Assembly (NCBI RefSeq): GCF_001955715.1
Contig: NZ_CP019239.1
Coordinates: 1,922,001 to 1,986,000 of the forward strand
Direction: 5' to 3'
Origin: Rhodoferax saidenbachensis
GTDB lineage: Bacteria > Pseudomonadota > Gammaproteobacteria > Burkholderiales > Burkholderiaceae_C
DNA length: 64,000 nucleotides
Shown piece by piece: positions 25,170 through 33,001 of the stretch. The notes under the pieces are model-generated. The model worked only from the letters and a program-made list of their open reading frames with translations, made no database searches and had not been told where the DNA came from. Both the position numbers and the translations under genes were made by a program. The stretch's first letter is position 1. Each line of letters opens with the position of its first letter.

Positions 25170-26063
25170 ATGGACCGATTGACTGCCATGCAGGTGTTTG
25201 TGGAAGTGGCCCAGAGCGGCAGTTTCAGCGCCACGGCCGACAAGCTGGACATGTCGCGCGCCATGGTGACGCGCTATGTGGGCGAGCTGGAGCAGTGGCT
25301 GGGCGCTCGTCTTTTGCAGCGCACCACGCGCAGCGTCACGCTCACCGACGCGGGTGAAAACTGCCTGCGCCGCAGCCAGCAAATGCTGGCGCTGATGGAA
25401 AACGTGGAGGAAGAAACCCACAGCCACGACGGCGCTTTGCGCGGGCAGTTGCGCATCACTTGCAGCATGTCATTTGCCTACGCGCAGATGGCTGCGGCCG
25501 TGGCCGTTTTTTTGAAGCAGTACCCGCAACTCAAGATCGACCTCAATGCCAGCGAGGGCGCGCTGAATCTGGTGGAGGCGCGCATTGATCTGGCCATCCG
25601 CATCAGCGCGGAGCCCGACCCTACGCTGATTGGGCGCGTGCTGGCACCGTGCACGTCGGTGCTGGTGGCGTCCCCGGACTACTTGCGTGCGCAGGGCACG
25701 CCCCAGCTACCCGTCGACCTGGCCGCGCACCGCTGCCTGAGCTATGCCAACTTTGGCAAAAGCGTGTGGAAGTTGCAGCGCGGGGACGCGCACGCCGAGG
25801 TGAGTGTGGGCAGCCATTTCAGCGCCAACGAAGCCACGGCTTTGCTGCAGGCCGCATTGGCGGGCGGCGGCGTGGCCCTGCAGCCCACCTACTTGGCCAA
25901 TCCGCATCTGCGGGATGGCCGCCTGAACGTGGTGCTGCCAGACTGGAAGCTGCCCGATATGGCGATTTACGCGCTGTACCCCTCGCGCAAGCTTTTGTCA
26001 CCTGCGGTGCGCACATTTCTGGATTTTTTGGTGGAGCGGTTTGCCAAGGTGCCCTGGAATTAA
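25170..26063 (+). CDS. LysR-family transcriptional regulator
   Basis: A 297-residue LTTR: N-terminal winged helix-turn-helix (MDRLTAMQVFVEVAQSGSFS, about 1-60) and a periplasmic-binding-like effector domain (about 90-295). It is transcribed away from the MBL-fold gene, the usual arrangement of a LysR regulator and its target. The 125-base AT-richer gap shared by the two genes must hold both promoters; no operator could be defined with confidence. Confidence 0.93.
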   Translation: MDRLTAMQVFVEVAQSGSFSATADKLDMSRAMVTRYVGELEQWLGARLLQRTTRSVTLTDAGENCLRRSQQMLALMENVEEETHSHDGALRGQLRITCSMSFAYAQMAAAVAVFLKQYPQLKIDLNASEGALNLVEARIDLAIRISAEPDPTLIGRVLAPCTSVLVASPDYLRAQGTPQLPVDLAAHRCLSYANFGKSVWKLQRGDAHAEVSVGSHFSANEATALLQAALAGGGVALQPTYLANPHLRDGRLNVVLPDWKLPDMAIYALYPSRKLLSPAVRTFLDFLVERFAKVPWN

Positions 26064-26082
26064 ACGCATTGGTGCGCAGCGC

Positions 26083-26109
26083 TGTCACACAATGGGGTTG
26101 CCAAACGTC
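26083..26109 (+). promoter_or_regulatory. ECF41-type promoter upstream of the sigma gene
   Basis: TGTCACA (26083-26089), 16 bases, then CGTC (26106-26109), 9 bases before the ATG. This matches the promoter described for ECF41 sigma factors (TGTCACA-N16-CGTC) and implies autoregulation. A second match with identical spacing lies before the partner gene. Confidence 0.75.
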
Positions 26110-26118
26110 TAGCTCTCC

Positions 26119-27033
26119 ATGAACGACGCCACCACCACCTTCAACCGCCTGCGCCCCCGGCTGCAGGGTATTGCCTACCGCATGTTGGGCTCTTCGGCCG
26201 AGGCGGAGGACGTGGTGCAGGATGCCTGGCTGCGCTGGAACGCGGCCGACACGGCGCAGATGGACAGCACGGAGGCTTGGCTGGTGTCCGTGACCACACG
26301 CCTGGCGATTGACCGGCTGCGCTCGGCCAAGATCCAGCGCGAGCACTATGTGGGCACCTGGTTGCCCGAGCCCCTGATGTCGGATTCGCCTGTTTCTCCC
26401 GAGCAACTGCTGGAGCGGGTGGACGATGTGTCGGTGGCATTCATGACCTTGTTGGAGCGCCTGGCACCCGAGGCGCGTGCTGCGTATTTGTTGCGCGAGG
26501 TGTTTGATGCCGACTACGGCGAGGTGGCCGAAGCCCTAGGCAAGACCGAGCCCGCCTGCCGCCAACTGGTGCACCGTGCCAAGTTGCAACTGCAGGACCA
26601 GCGCCCGCGCTACACGGTGGCGCGCGAGACCCAGCTGCGGTTGCTGCGCGGTTTTGCCGACGCGGCGGCGCGTGGCAATTTCCATGTACTGAAGGATATG
26701 CTGGCCGACGATGCGCAGTTGATTGGTGACGGCGGCGGCAAGGTGCCCAGCTTTGGTGTGCCGCTGGTGGGCGGGGCGCGCATTGCGCAGTTGTACCTGG
26801 CTACATTCCTGCGTTTCCCCGGTGTGGTGCGGTTTGAGGTGGTGGTGCTCAATGGGCAGTGGGGCTTGCTGCGCTTCATTGACGGTGTGCTGGAGTCGGC
26901 GCAGTCGTTGGAGACCGATGGCGCGCGCATCGTGCGTATCCACTCCCAGCGCAACCCGGACAAGCTGGCCCGCATTGCCGCCACGCTGGGCCGCGACTTG
27001 GTTGTCACAAAGGAATCGCCTGAAACGTCTTGA
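26119..27033 (+). CDS. ECF41-group RNA polymerase sigma factor (SigJ-like)
   Basis: This 304-residue sigma factor has region 2 (AYRMLGSSAEAEDVVQDAWL, about 17-36), region 4 (EVFDADYGEVAEALGKTEPACRQLVHRAK near 128-157) and a C-terminal SnoaL-like extension with the ECF41 signatures DGGGK (204-208) and NPDKL (279-283). ECF41 factors have no separate anti-sigma factor; the extension controls activity. The gene sits beside the typical partner, a carboxymuconolactone-decarboxylase family gene, and both are preceded by ECF41-like promoters. Confidence 0.93.
   Translation: MNDATTTFNRLRPRLQGIAYRMLGSSAEAEDVVQDAWLRWNAADTAQMDSTEAWLVSVTTRLAIDRLRSAKIQREHYVGTWLPEPLMSDSPVSPEQLLERVDDVSVAFMTLLERLAPEARAAYLLREVFDADYGEVAEALGKTEPACRQLVHRAKLQLQDQRPRYTVARETQLRLLRGFADAAARGNFHVLKDMLADDAQLIGDGGGKVPSFGVPLVGGARIAQLYLATFLRFPGVVRFEVVVLNGQWGLLRFIDGVLESAQSLETDGARIVRIHSQRNPDKLARIAATLGRDLVVTKESPETS
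27003..27029 (+). promoter_or_regulatory. ECF41-type promoter of the CMD-family gene
   Basis: TGTCACA (27003-27009), 16 bases, CGTC (27026-27029), located inside the last codons of the sigma gene and 41 bases before the next ATG. Motif and spacing are identical to those at 26083-26109. Confidence 0.75.
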
Positions 27034-27070
27034 GTGTGTACATCCCGTACAGCAACCAAGGCAACTCAAA

Positions 27071-27529
27071 ATGAACCAAGCCCGTCTCCCCTGGACCACC
27101 ATTTCCCCCAAGTCTTACCAAGCCATGGCCAGCGTCGGCGCCAGCATCGCCAAGTCATCCATCGGCCCCGTGCTGATGGAGCTGGTCCACACCCGTGTAT
27201 CGCAGATCAATGGCTGCGCCTTTTGCCTGGACATGCATGTGCGCGACCTGCGCAAAGCCGGCGAGGGCTGGCAGCGCATCAACAGCCTAGCCACCTGGCG
27301 CGAAGTCGGCCTGTACAGCCAGCGTGAACGCGCCGCGTTGAACTGGGCCGAAAGCATCACCCGCCTGTCAGACAACCACAGCAGCCGCGATGCCGATTTT
27401 GAAGAACTCAAAGGCCAGTTCAGCGATCAGGAGATCGTCGAGCTGACATGGGCGATTGCACAGATCAACACGTGGAACCGCATGGCGATCGGCATGCAGG
27501 CGCCGGTGGTTGAAAAGGCTATTGATTGA
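27071..27529 (+). CDS. Carboxymuconolactone decarboxylase/AhpD-like protein
   Basis: A 152-residue AhpD-like protein with the redox motif C49-X2-C52-X3-H56 (NGCAFCLDMH) and EVGLYSQRERAALNWAES near 82. Such proteins are the usual genomic partners and targets of ECF41 sigma factors; the substrate is unknown, possibly peroxide-related. The last 11 bases overlap the convergent methyltransferase gene. Confidence 0.92.
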   Translation: MNQARLPWTTISPKSYQAMASVGASIAKSSIGPVLMELVHTRVSQINGCAFCLDMHVRDLRKAGEGWQRINSLATWREVGLYSQRERAALNWAESITRLSDNHSSRDADFEELKGQFSDQEIVELTWAIAQINTWNRMAIGMQAPVVEKAID

Positions 27530-28469
27530 CAGCAGACGCTGCCTGGTCTGCATCCGGTGCCCGGTAGACCAGCACCTTGAGTGCGCGGTCTTCCGACACG
27601 TCCGCAAACACGGACGGGTTGGACACGCGCTCTACAAATGACAGCTCCGGCGCCAGTTCCTGCATCGCGTCCCGCAGGAAGCCGACGCCCAACTCGGGCG
27701 CGTTCAGGCACAGCAACACGTGCCCGCCATGCATCAGCAGGTCGGGCAGGCGGCGCATCAGGCGTGCATAGTCCTTGGTGGCCACAAAGCTGCCCTTTTG
27801 GTAGCTGGGTGGGTCCACGATGATCAGGTCATAGGGCCCGCCGCGCGTGATCTTGCCCCAGGTGCTGAAGATGTCATGCGGCAGAAAACTGGCCCCGGCC
27901 CTGAGGCCATTGAGCTGGTGGTTTTGCTGCCCGATGGTGATGGCGCCGTGGCTCATGTCCACATTGACCACCTGTTTCGCGCCTGCCTGCAGCGCCACCA
28001 CAGAGAACGCACAGGTGTAGGCAAACAGGTTGAGCACGCGGGCACCCGGCTGGTTCGCCACGTGCGTGCGCACCCAGCGCCGGCCCTCGGCCATGTCGGG
28101 GAAAAAGCCGTGGTTTTGCCCCTTGAGCAAATGCAGCAGGTAACGCGCGCCGCTTTCGGTCACCACATGCGGCGTGGGTACTTCGCCCGCCATGAGCCGG
28201 GTTTCGGTCTGACCTTTGCTGCGGCATTGGTAGACCCAGTTCAGCGTTTGCCCCGGCGCCAGTTGCTCCAGGCGCTGCGCCAGGGCGGTGTGGACCGCGG
28301 CCAGCTCTTCTTCCGTGGACGGTTCAAAACTGGTCAGTACCCAGACTGGCGGGAAGGCATCCAGCACCCAATGCTCACAGCCCGGGTACATGCCACCGCG
28401 GCCGTGGAAGATGCGCTGGGCGTCGGTGGCCAGCTCCATCTGGGCGATGGCGTTCAGCAGGGCTTGCAT
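27519..28469 (-). CDS. Class I SAM-dependent methyltransferase (RlmI/RlmK-like C-domain)
   Basis: This 316-residue protein has a Rossmann methyltransferase core: VLNLFAYTCAFSVVALQAGAKQVVNVDMS (SAM site, about 139-167, read here in two pieces: NLFAYTCAFSV and VVNVDMS) and the catalytic-type IVDPPSYQKGSF near 224. It resembles the rRNA m5C/m7G methyltransferases of the RlmI/RlmK group but lacks the PUA domain, so the RNA substrate is not certain. It overlaps the CMD-family gene by 11 bases at its 3' end. Confidence 0.82.
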   Translation of the reverse strand: MQALLNAIAQMELATDAQRIFHGRGGMYPGCEHWVLDAFPPVWVLTSFEPSTEEELAAVHTALAQRLEQLAPGQTLNWVYQCRSKGQTETRLMAGEVPTPHVVTESGARYLLHLLKGQNHGFFPDMAEGRRWVRTHVANQPGARVLNLFAYTCAFSVVALQAGAKQVVNVDMSHGAITIGQQNHQLNGLRAGASFLPHDIFSTWGKITRGGPYDLIIVDPPSYQKGSFVATKDYARLMRRLPDLLMHGGHVLLCLNAPELGVGFLRDAMQELAPELSFVERVSNPSVFADVSEDRALKVLVYRAPDADQAASAVNQ

Positions 28470-28488
28470 GGGCGGTGGGGTCCGGCGT

Positions 28489-29277
28489 TCAGCGGGGGCT
28501 CAGTGCCTGCAGTGCGGCAACCTGCGCGCGCAACATGGTGTTTTCTGCCTCCAGCGCGGTGACGCGGGCTTTGAGCTGCGTGACTTCATCTGTTTCTGCA
28601 CCATCAACGTCATCAGCCTTGGGGCGTTTGCGGGTGTCGCGCACGCGTTTGGCGGCTTGTTGCAACTGTTCTTTGCCGCCCATGGCTGCCTCCACTTGTT
28701 CCTGCGCGGGCAGGCTGGACACGGCCGCGGCGGCGTTGATGGAGATCACGCCCGATTTCACGGCGGCCACCACTTCGGGGGTTGCCTGTTTCTGGATCTT
28801 CTCGATCATGACCACCTGGCTGCTGCTCAAGCGGGCCGCTTTGGCCAGACCTTCCCGGGTTTTGATGGAGGAGGGCGCAACTGCTTCGGTCGCACCCTGT
28901 GCTGCTTCTGGTGCAGCAGCGTCTGCGGCGGGTGTGGCTTCGGTCTGGCGCGCCTTGTCCGCCAGAATCTCGCGCTTGCGCAGGGCCAGCACGCCGCGCT
29001 GGAAGTCCGACACACTGCGCCGCCCCAGATGCTGGTCAATCATCCACAGGTGTACGTCTTCGATGCTGTGGAAAAGCGTGCTTTGCAGCGTCTGGAAAGG
29101 AATGCCGTGTTTCTGGCAGATGCCGTACCGGTTGTGGCCGTCCACCAGCACATCGCCCCACAGCACCAGCGCATCGCGGCAGCCCTCGGCCAGCAGGCTG
29201 CGCTCCAGCGCCTCGTGTTCCTCGGGTGTCAGGGGATCAATATAGGCTTTGAGGTCTGCGTTAACAACGATGTTCAT
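28489..29277 (-). CDS. ParB-like nuclease-domain protein with coiled-coil tail
   Basis: The 262-residue product starts with a ParB/Srx-like domain (MNIVVNADLKAYIDPLTPEE, then LVLWGDVLVDGHNRYGIC near 44), a KorB-like helical part (TREGLAKAARLSSSQVVMIEKI) and ends in a coiled coil (QLKARVTALEAENTMLRAQV). Such proteins are often annotated as plasmid replication/partition related. ATG 29277 is preferred; 29301 is an alternative. No ParA partner is nearby. It precedes the methyltransferase and follows an SSB-like gene. Confidence 0.75.
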   Translation of the reverse strand: MNIVVNADLKAYIDPLTPEEHEALERSLLAEGCRDALVLWGDVLVDGHNRYGICQKHGIPFQTLQSTLFHSIEDVHLWMIDQHLGRRSVSDFQRGVLALRKREILADKARQTEATPAADAAAPEAAQGATEAVAPSSIKTREGLAKAARLSSSQVVMIEKIQKQATPEVVAAVKSGVISINAAAAVSSLPAQEQVEAAMGGKEQLQQAAKRVRDTRKRPKADDVDGAETDEVTQLKARVTALEAENTMLRAQVAALQALSPR

Positions 29278-29323
29278 GTCCGGGGTGCGAGGTGCTGGCA
29301 AAGGGCGTGATTGTGCCAGCCTA

Positions 29324-29650
29324 TCAATCGGTATCTGTAGCCTGCTTCTGGCCCAATTGGTAGGGCGTCATGACATTCGCGGCCACCATGTCCAGCGCGG
29401 GCTTGGTATTGCCTTGTTTGTCGCTCCAGACCTTGGGTGTCAGGCTACCGGTCAGCGCGACCGGGTCACCATCCTGCAGGGCCATGAGGGCTGCGCAGGC
29501 CTCGGGGGCGAAGGCAATCACGTTGACCAGCACCTGGTCACCATCGCCCGCGGCAGCCTTGACCTTGGCCACGGCAAACTTGCTGGCGTTTTTGCCGTCG
29601 CGCATTTCTGCGTCGCCGACCAGTTTGCCGGCTACCAGTCCATCAATCAT
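29324..29650 (-). CDS. SSB-like OB-fold protein
   Basis: A 108-residue single-strand DNA-binding-like protein starting MIDGLVAGKLVGDAEMR, with the OB-fold pattern VLVNVIAFAPEAC and GDPVALTGSLTPKVW, but without the acidic C-terminal tail of housekeeping SSB. Homologous short SSB-like proteins are often on integrative elements and plasmids. An upstream in-frame ATG at 29683 overlaps the preceding gene; 29650 fits the family start better. Confidence 0.75.
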   Translation of the reverse strand: MIDGLVAGKLVGDAEMRDGKNASKFAVAKVKAAAGDGDQVLVNVIAFAPEACAALMALQDGDPVALTGSLTPKVWSDKQGNTKPALDMVAANVMTPYQLGQKQATDTD

Positions 29651-29672
29651 GCTGCTTGCCCCATCGTGGAAA

Positions 29673-30182
29673 TCAATAAACACCCATGTAATCGCGCTTG
29701 CCGACGGGCAGCCCGTTGTGGCGCAGCAGCGCGTAGGTGGTGGTGACGTGGAAGAAGAATTGCGGCTGGCCGTAATGCGACAGGTAGGCCTGCCCGCTCA
29801 GCTTCTTTTCTTTCGGTGTGCCGGGGCGCAAGACGATTTCCTTGCTTTCGCTGCCTTCGAAGGCGGCGGCATCCAGGCTGCCCAGAAACGCCAGGGTGTT
29901 GGTCAGCAGGGCGTCCAGATCGGCAAAGTTCTTCTCGTTGCCTTCATAGACAGGAACCTCCACGCCCGCCAGTCGCGCCGACACACCGCGCGCAAAGTCG
30001 GCCGCAATCTGCACCTGTTTAATCAGCGGGAACATGTCGGGGTACAGGCGCGCTTGCAGCAGGGCGTCGGGCGTGATCGATTTTTCCGTAGCGTATGCGC
30101 CAGCCTGCGCCAGGATGGTCTGGAGCGCCTTGAGCATTTGCTGGAAGGCCGGGACTGAGTGGGTGTACATGGGGCTGGTCAT
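29673..30182 (-). CDS. DUF1993 family protein
   Basis: This 169-residue protein belongs to DUF1993, a DinB-like helical-bundle family (MTSPMYTHSVPAFQQMLKAL, then QVQIAADFARG near 66 and FFFHVTTTYALLRHNGLPVGKRDYMG at the end, given here in part: HVTTTYALLRHNG). No function is established. ATG 30182 is the family start; the longer frame to 30233 runs over the region before the terminator. It lies 22 bases before the SSB-like gene. Confidence 0.85.
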   Translation of the reverse strand: MTSPMYTHSVPAFQQMLKALQTILAQAGAYATEKSITPDALLQARLYPDMFPLIKQVQIAADFARGVSARLAGVEVPVYEGNEKNFADLDALLTNTLAFLGSLDAAAFEGSESKEIVLRPGTPKEKKLSGQAYLSHYGQPQFFFHVTTTYALLRHNGLPVGKRDYMGVY

Positions 30183-30234
30183 AAAGAGGCTTGGTTGGGG
30201 AGTGAGAAGTCGGGCGTGTGCCCGGGTTTCCAAA

Positions 30235-30265
30235 TAAAAAAGGCCTCTGCGGTGTGCGGAGGCCT
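30235..30265 (-). terminator. Intrinsic terminator after serB
   Basis: On the minus strand GAGGCCT-type arms pair (30259-30265 with 30241-30247), extended to a 10-bp stem with a GGTGT/ACACC loop, followed by a T-run (complement of A 30236-30241). It stands 42 bases after the serB stop. Confidence 0.85.
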
Positions 30266-30306
30266 CGGCTACCTGGCGGTGGCGATAGTCTACAGCGCTC
30301 TGGAGC

Positions 30307-31023
30307 TTACGCAGGCTTCAGCACCTCCAGCAAGCGGTCCAGCCCGCCGCTGTTGATTGCCACTTGGGCTTTCTCGCGCACGGCGGGTTTGGCGTGGTAG
30401 GCCACGGACAGACCTGCGACGCCCATCATGGGCAAGTCGTTGGCGCCGTCACCCATGGCAATGCACTGGGCGGGGGATATGCCCAGTAGGGATGCCACTT
30501 CGAGCAGCGTGCGGCGCTTTTCATTGCCGTCGCAAATGTCGCCCCAGGGCTGGTCCACCATGGCACCTGTGAGTGCACCGTCTTTTTCTCCGAGCACATT
30601 GGAGCGCGCAAAGTCGATGCCCAGGCGCTCGCGGATGCGGTCGGTGAAGAAGGTAAAGCCGCCCGAGACCAGCAGCACCTTGAGTCCGGCTTGTTTGCAG
30701 GCTGCCACCAGCGCCGCGGCACCGGGGTTGAGCTGCAGACGCTGGTCGTACACCTGCTGCATGCTGGCCACGCTCACACCCTTGAGCAGCGCCACGCGTT
30801 TGCGCAGGCTGTCCTTGTAGTCGGTGATCTCGCCGCGCATGGCGGCTTCGGTAATCGCGGAAACCTCGGCCTTGCGGCCGGCGGCGTCGGCAATTTCGTC
30901 CACACACTCGATGTTGATCAGTGTGGAGTCCATGTCAAAGGCGATGAGTTTGTAGTCGGCCAGCTTCAGGGCTGCGGGCAGGTTCTGGACAATCAGGCCG
31001 GGGGAGATTTCGTTTGCAGGCAT
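30307..31023 (-). CDS. serB: Phosphoserine phosphatase
   Basis: SerB (238 residues) dephosphorylates phosphoserine in serine biosynthesis. HAD motifs: nucleophile D30 in FDMDST (29-34), LLVSGGFTFFTDR near 117, and GDGANDLPM near 194. This is the short form without the extra N-terminal ACT domain. It is followed by a clear terminator. The 5' side borders a type A repeat 7 bases away. Confidence 0.96.
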   Translation of the reverse strand: MPANEISPGLIVQNLPAALKLADYKLIAFDMDSTLINIECVDEIADAAGRKAEVSAITEAAMRGEITDYKDSLRKRVALLKGVSVASMQQVYDQRLQLNPGAAALVAACKQAGLKVLLVSGGFTFFTDRIRERLGIDFARSNVLGEKDGALTGAMVDQPWGDICDGNEKRRTLLEVASLLGISPAQCIAMGDGANDLPMMGVAGLSVAYHAKPAVREKAQVAINSGGLDRLLEVLKPA

Positions 31024-31029
31024 GTGATT

Positions 31030-31086
31030 TTGCTATTTATTTAGTAGCTGCTTGCGCAGTTTCTATAAGGGCTAGAGGCCATTTTT
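31030..31086 (+). repeat. Type A dispersed repeat, reference intergenic copy
   Basis: TTGCTATTTATTTAGTAGCT, then GCTTGCGCAG, CTATAAGGGCTAGAGGCC and ATTTTT. Layout: a GCTAnnn...TAGC dyad, a TGCTTGCGCA core, and a GGGCTAGAGGCC end with T-run. It lies upstream of serB in a gap without genes. Confidence 0.85.
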
Positions 31087-31538
31087 GTACAAATTTCGCT
31101 GTGCACAGGGGTTTGTTGTCCCCATTTTCTGTCCGCTTGCCAGCGCTAGGGGAGCGTGGGGAGGATTTTGGCATATGCCCCAGCCTGTAGCCCTTGTTGG
31201 ACAGAGCGTGCCGTGCCCTCAGTCATCAATCGATTACTGGCAAAAAGCCTAGGGCTATGTCGGTTCGCTTTGTGGTTTGGCGCCGACGCGACCTAGAATC
31301 CACAGCATGTCCTCCCCCATTCGTTCCTCATGCAATGACGCGGCTGTTATCGCTGATGTCGTTGTGCGGGCGCGAAAAGTCGCGGGTGCGGCCTGTATGC
31401 GCCAGCCGGCCGCAGATTCTTAAGCCCGGCGATTCCCCCTTTCCTTTTTAGCGCAAACCAATAATCGCCGGGCCCCAAGCCCAGCGCGTTAGCGGCCGCC
31501 GCACTCTGTGGGCCAGGTCGCGCTTATTGGAGTGTTTT
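31087..31538. other. Gene-poor gap with hairpin upstream of rnk
   Basis: No convincing gene lies here; the open frame 31194-31451 has no coding character. An 11-bp inverted repeat (31424-31434, GCCCGGCGATT, with 31463-31473) encloses 28 bases that include a pyrimidine-rich run. It starts 65 bases before the rnk ATG and could be a leader structure or a terminator remnant. Confidence 0.45.
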
Positions 31539-31937
31539 ATGAATTCAGCCCTGAACGGTGAACGTGTCCTCACCGAGTTGGATTTCGCCCGCTTGCGTCT
31601 CAAAAATGGGCAATTGCCCGTTGCGCTGAAGGAGCACTGCGAGTCCGCTGACCTGGTTCCCTCGCAGGACATTCCGCTGGACGTCATCACGATGTATTCC
31701 CAGATAGAAATCGTCGATTTGAATTCGCATCGCACGCAAAAACTCACGCTTTGCTACCCCAGAGATGCCGAACCCAGCCTTGGATTCATTTCCGTGCTGT
31801 CGCCGGTGGGCGCCAGTCTGCTGGGCCTCCGTGTGGGCTCTGTGGCCCACTGGCGCACACCGAATGGCGATGCGTGCTCGGCACAGGTGTCGGCGCTTCT
31901 GTTTCAACCCGAAGCCAGCGGCGACTACACCATCTGA
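31539..31937 (+). CDS. rnk: Rnk-like GreA/GreB-type C-domain protein
   Basis: This 132-residue protein matches the nucleoside-diphosphate-kinase regulator family: an N-terminal helix pair (VLTELDFARLRL) and a GreA/GreB C-terminal domain (DVITMYSQIEIVDL near 53, SVLSPVGASLLGLRVG near 88). Rnk binds RNA polymerase near the secondary channel. GGAG (31529) precedes ATG 31539. A universal stress gene follows at 74 bases. Confidence 0.87.
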   Translation: MNSALNGERVLTELDFARLRLKNGQLPVALKEHCESADLVPSQDIPLDVITMYSQIEIVDLNSHRTQKLTLCYPRDAEPSLGFISVLSPVGASLLGLRVGSVAHWRTPNGDACSAQVSALLFQPEASGDYTI

Positions 31938-32011
31938 TCGATGGCCCATTTGTCTTGTTTTGTTCCTGGCCTTTGCGCCAGGGGCCTGCATCCGTCCGTC
32001 TGGGAGTTGCC

Positions 32012-32911
32012 ATGAACATCCAATTCATACTTGCTGTCACCGACTTTTCAACCGCGGCGGAACACGGGCTGGAGCGTGCTGCGCTGATCGCGGCAAGTCA
32101 CCGAGCCCGATTGCGCATCATTTACGGAGCTGAAGTGCCCAACCTGGGTCTGTCAGATCCGTCAGCGCGCCTGCGACAGCGTGGGCGACAGCTTGCCCGG
32201 CGTCATGGCATCACGGTCGAGGCGATAGAGCACACACCGCATATGCTGGATGACGTCGTGCGGCTTGCCCGCGGCGCCAACTTGCTGGTGATGGACCCTC
32301 GACGCCATCGCGCACTGCACACTTTTTGGCGTGGTACGACGCTCGACCAATTGCTGCGGCGCGTCCAGTGCCCTATGCTGATCGTCAAGAACGCGCCTTC
32401 GGGGCGGTACCAACGTATGTTGGTCGCCGTTGACTTCACGCTGGAATCGGGAAATCTGGTGCGATATGCCAGCGGATTGGAAGCCGACTCAGCGCTTGAG
32501 TTGTTTCACGCATTGGATGCACGCTGTTCAACGGGGCGACCCCAAGACATGGCCCCGGAAGATGCCATGGCCTATTACCGAAAGCTGGGCCGTCAAGACG
32601 CGCAGGGGCGGCCGCTTCGGTTCTCAGAGAGCCTCGACACACGCAGAAATCGGGTGAGTTCGATCACCGGACGCAGCGCGCCTGCCCGAGAAATTGCAGT
32701 GCAGCAGTGCTTCGCTGCTGCAGATTTGGTCATCGTGGGCGAGAAAAGAAACGCGACGTTGGTCGATTTTTTGTTTGGCAGCATGGCCAGACAACTCATT
32801 CCCTTGGCGAGCAGTGACGTTCTCGTTTTTCCCCATGCTTACCAAGCCCCTTCAGGGGCCATCGCAAAAGAGCGCATACGCACGGTACTGAATGGGGTGC
32901 GGCTGACATGA
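32012..32911 (+). CDS. Universal stress protein, tandem UspA domains
   Basis: A 299-residue protein with two Usp domains (about 1-130 and 137-285). The first begins MNIQFILAVTDFST and ends CPMLIVKN; the second begins RMLVAVDFTLESGNLV and ends SSDVLVFPH. An ATP-binding GxxG-type loop (FLFGSMARQ) is seen only in the second. Tandem UspA proteins respond to starvation or respiratory stress. GGAG lies at 32003, eight bases before the ATG. Confidence 0.88.
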   Translation: MNIQFILAVTDFSTAAEHGLERAALIAASHRARLRIIYGAEVPNLGLSDPSARLRQRGRQLARRHGITVEAIEHTPHMLDDVVRLARGANLLVMDPRRHRALHTFWRGTTLDQLLRRVQCPMLIVKNAPSGRYQRMLVAVDFTLESGNLVRYASGLEADSALELFHALDARCSTGRPQDMAPEDAMAYYRKLGRQDAQGRPLRFSESLDTRRNRVSSITGRSAPAREIAVQQCFAAADLVIVGEKRNATLVDFLFGSMARQLIPLASSDVLVFPHAYQAPSGAIAKERIRTVLNGVRLT

Positions 32912-32963
32912 ATCCTGCTGCGGTTCCATGCGGCCGTGCGTTACGGTCATTCCCGGAATGATT

Positions 32964-32990
32964 GGTGCCACATGCTGCTGCAGTGGCACC
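32964..32990. terminator. Candidate bidirectional hairpin between usp and mfd
   Basis: GGTGCCAC (32964-32971) and GTGGCACC (32983-32990) are perfect arms with an 11-base loop. It lies between two convergent stops, but no T-tract follows on either strand, so terminator function is uncertain. Confidence 0.4.
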
Positions 32991-33001
32991 CCATTGCCGC
33001 G

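Noticed and set aside
29683..29683. Upstream start of the SSB-like gene
   Set aside because: It adds residues not typical for the family and overlaps the DUF1993 gene; ATG 29650 is better placed.
31194..31451. 85-codon plus-strand frame in the gap before rnk
   Set aside because: No Shine-Dalgarno, no codon bias, partly overlapping a hairpin; listed as a gap only.
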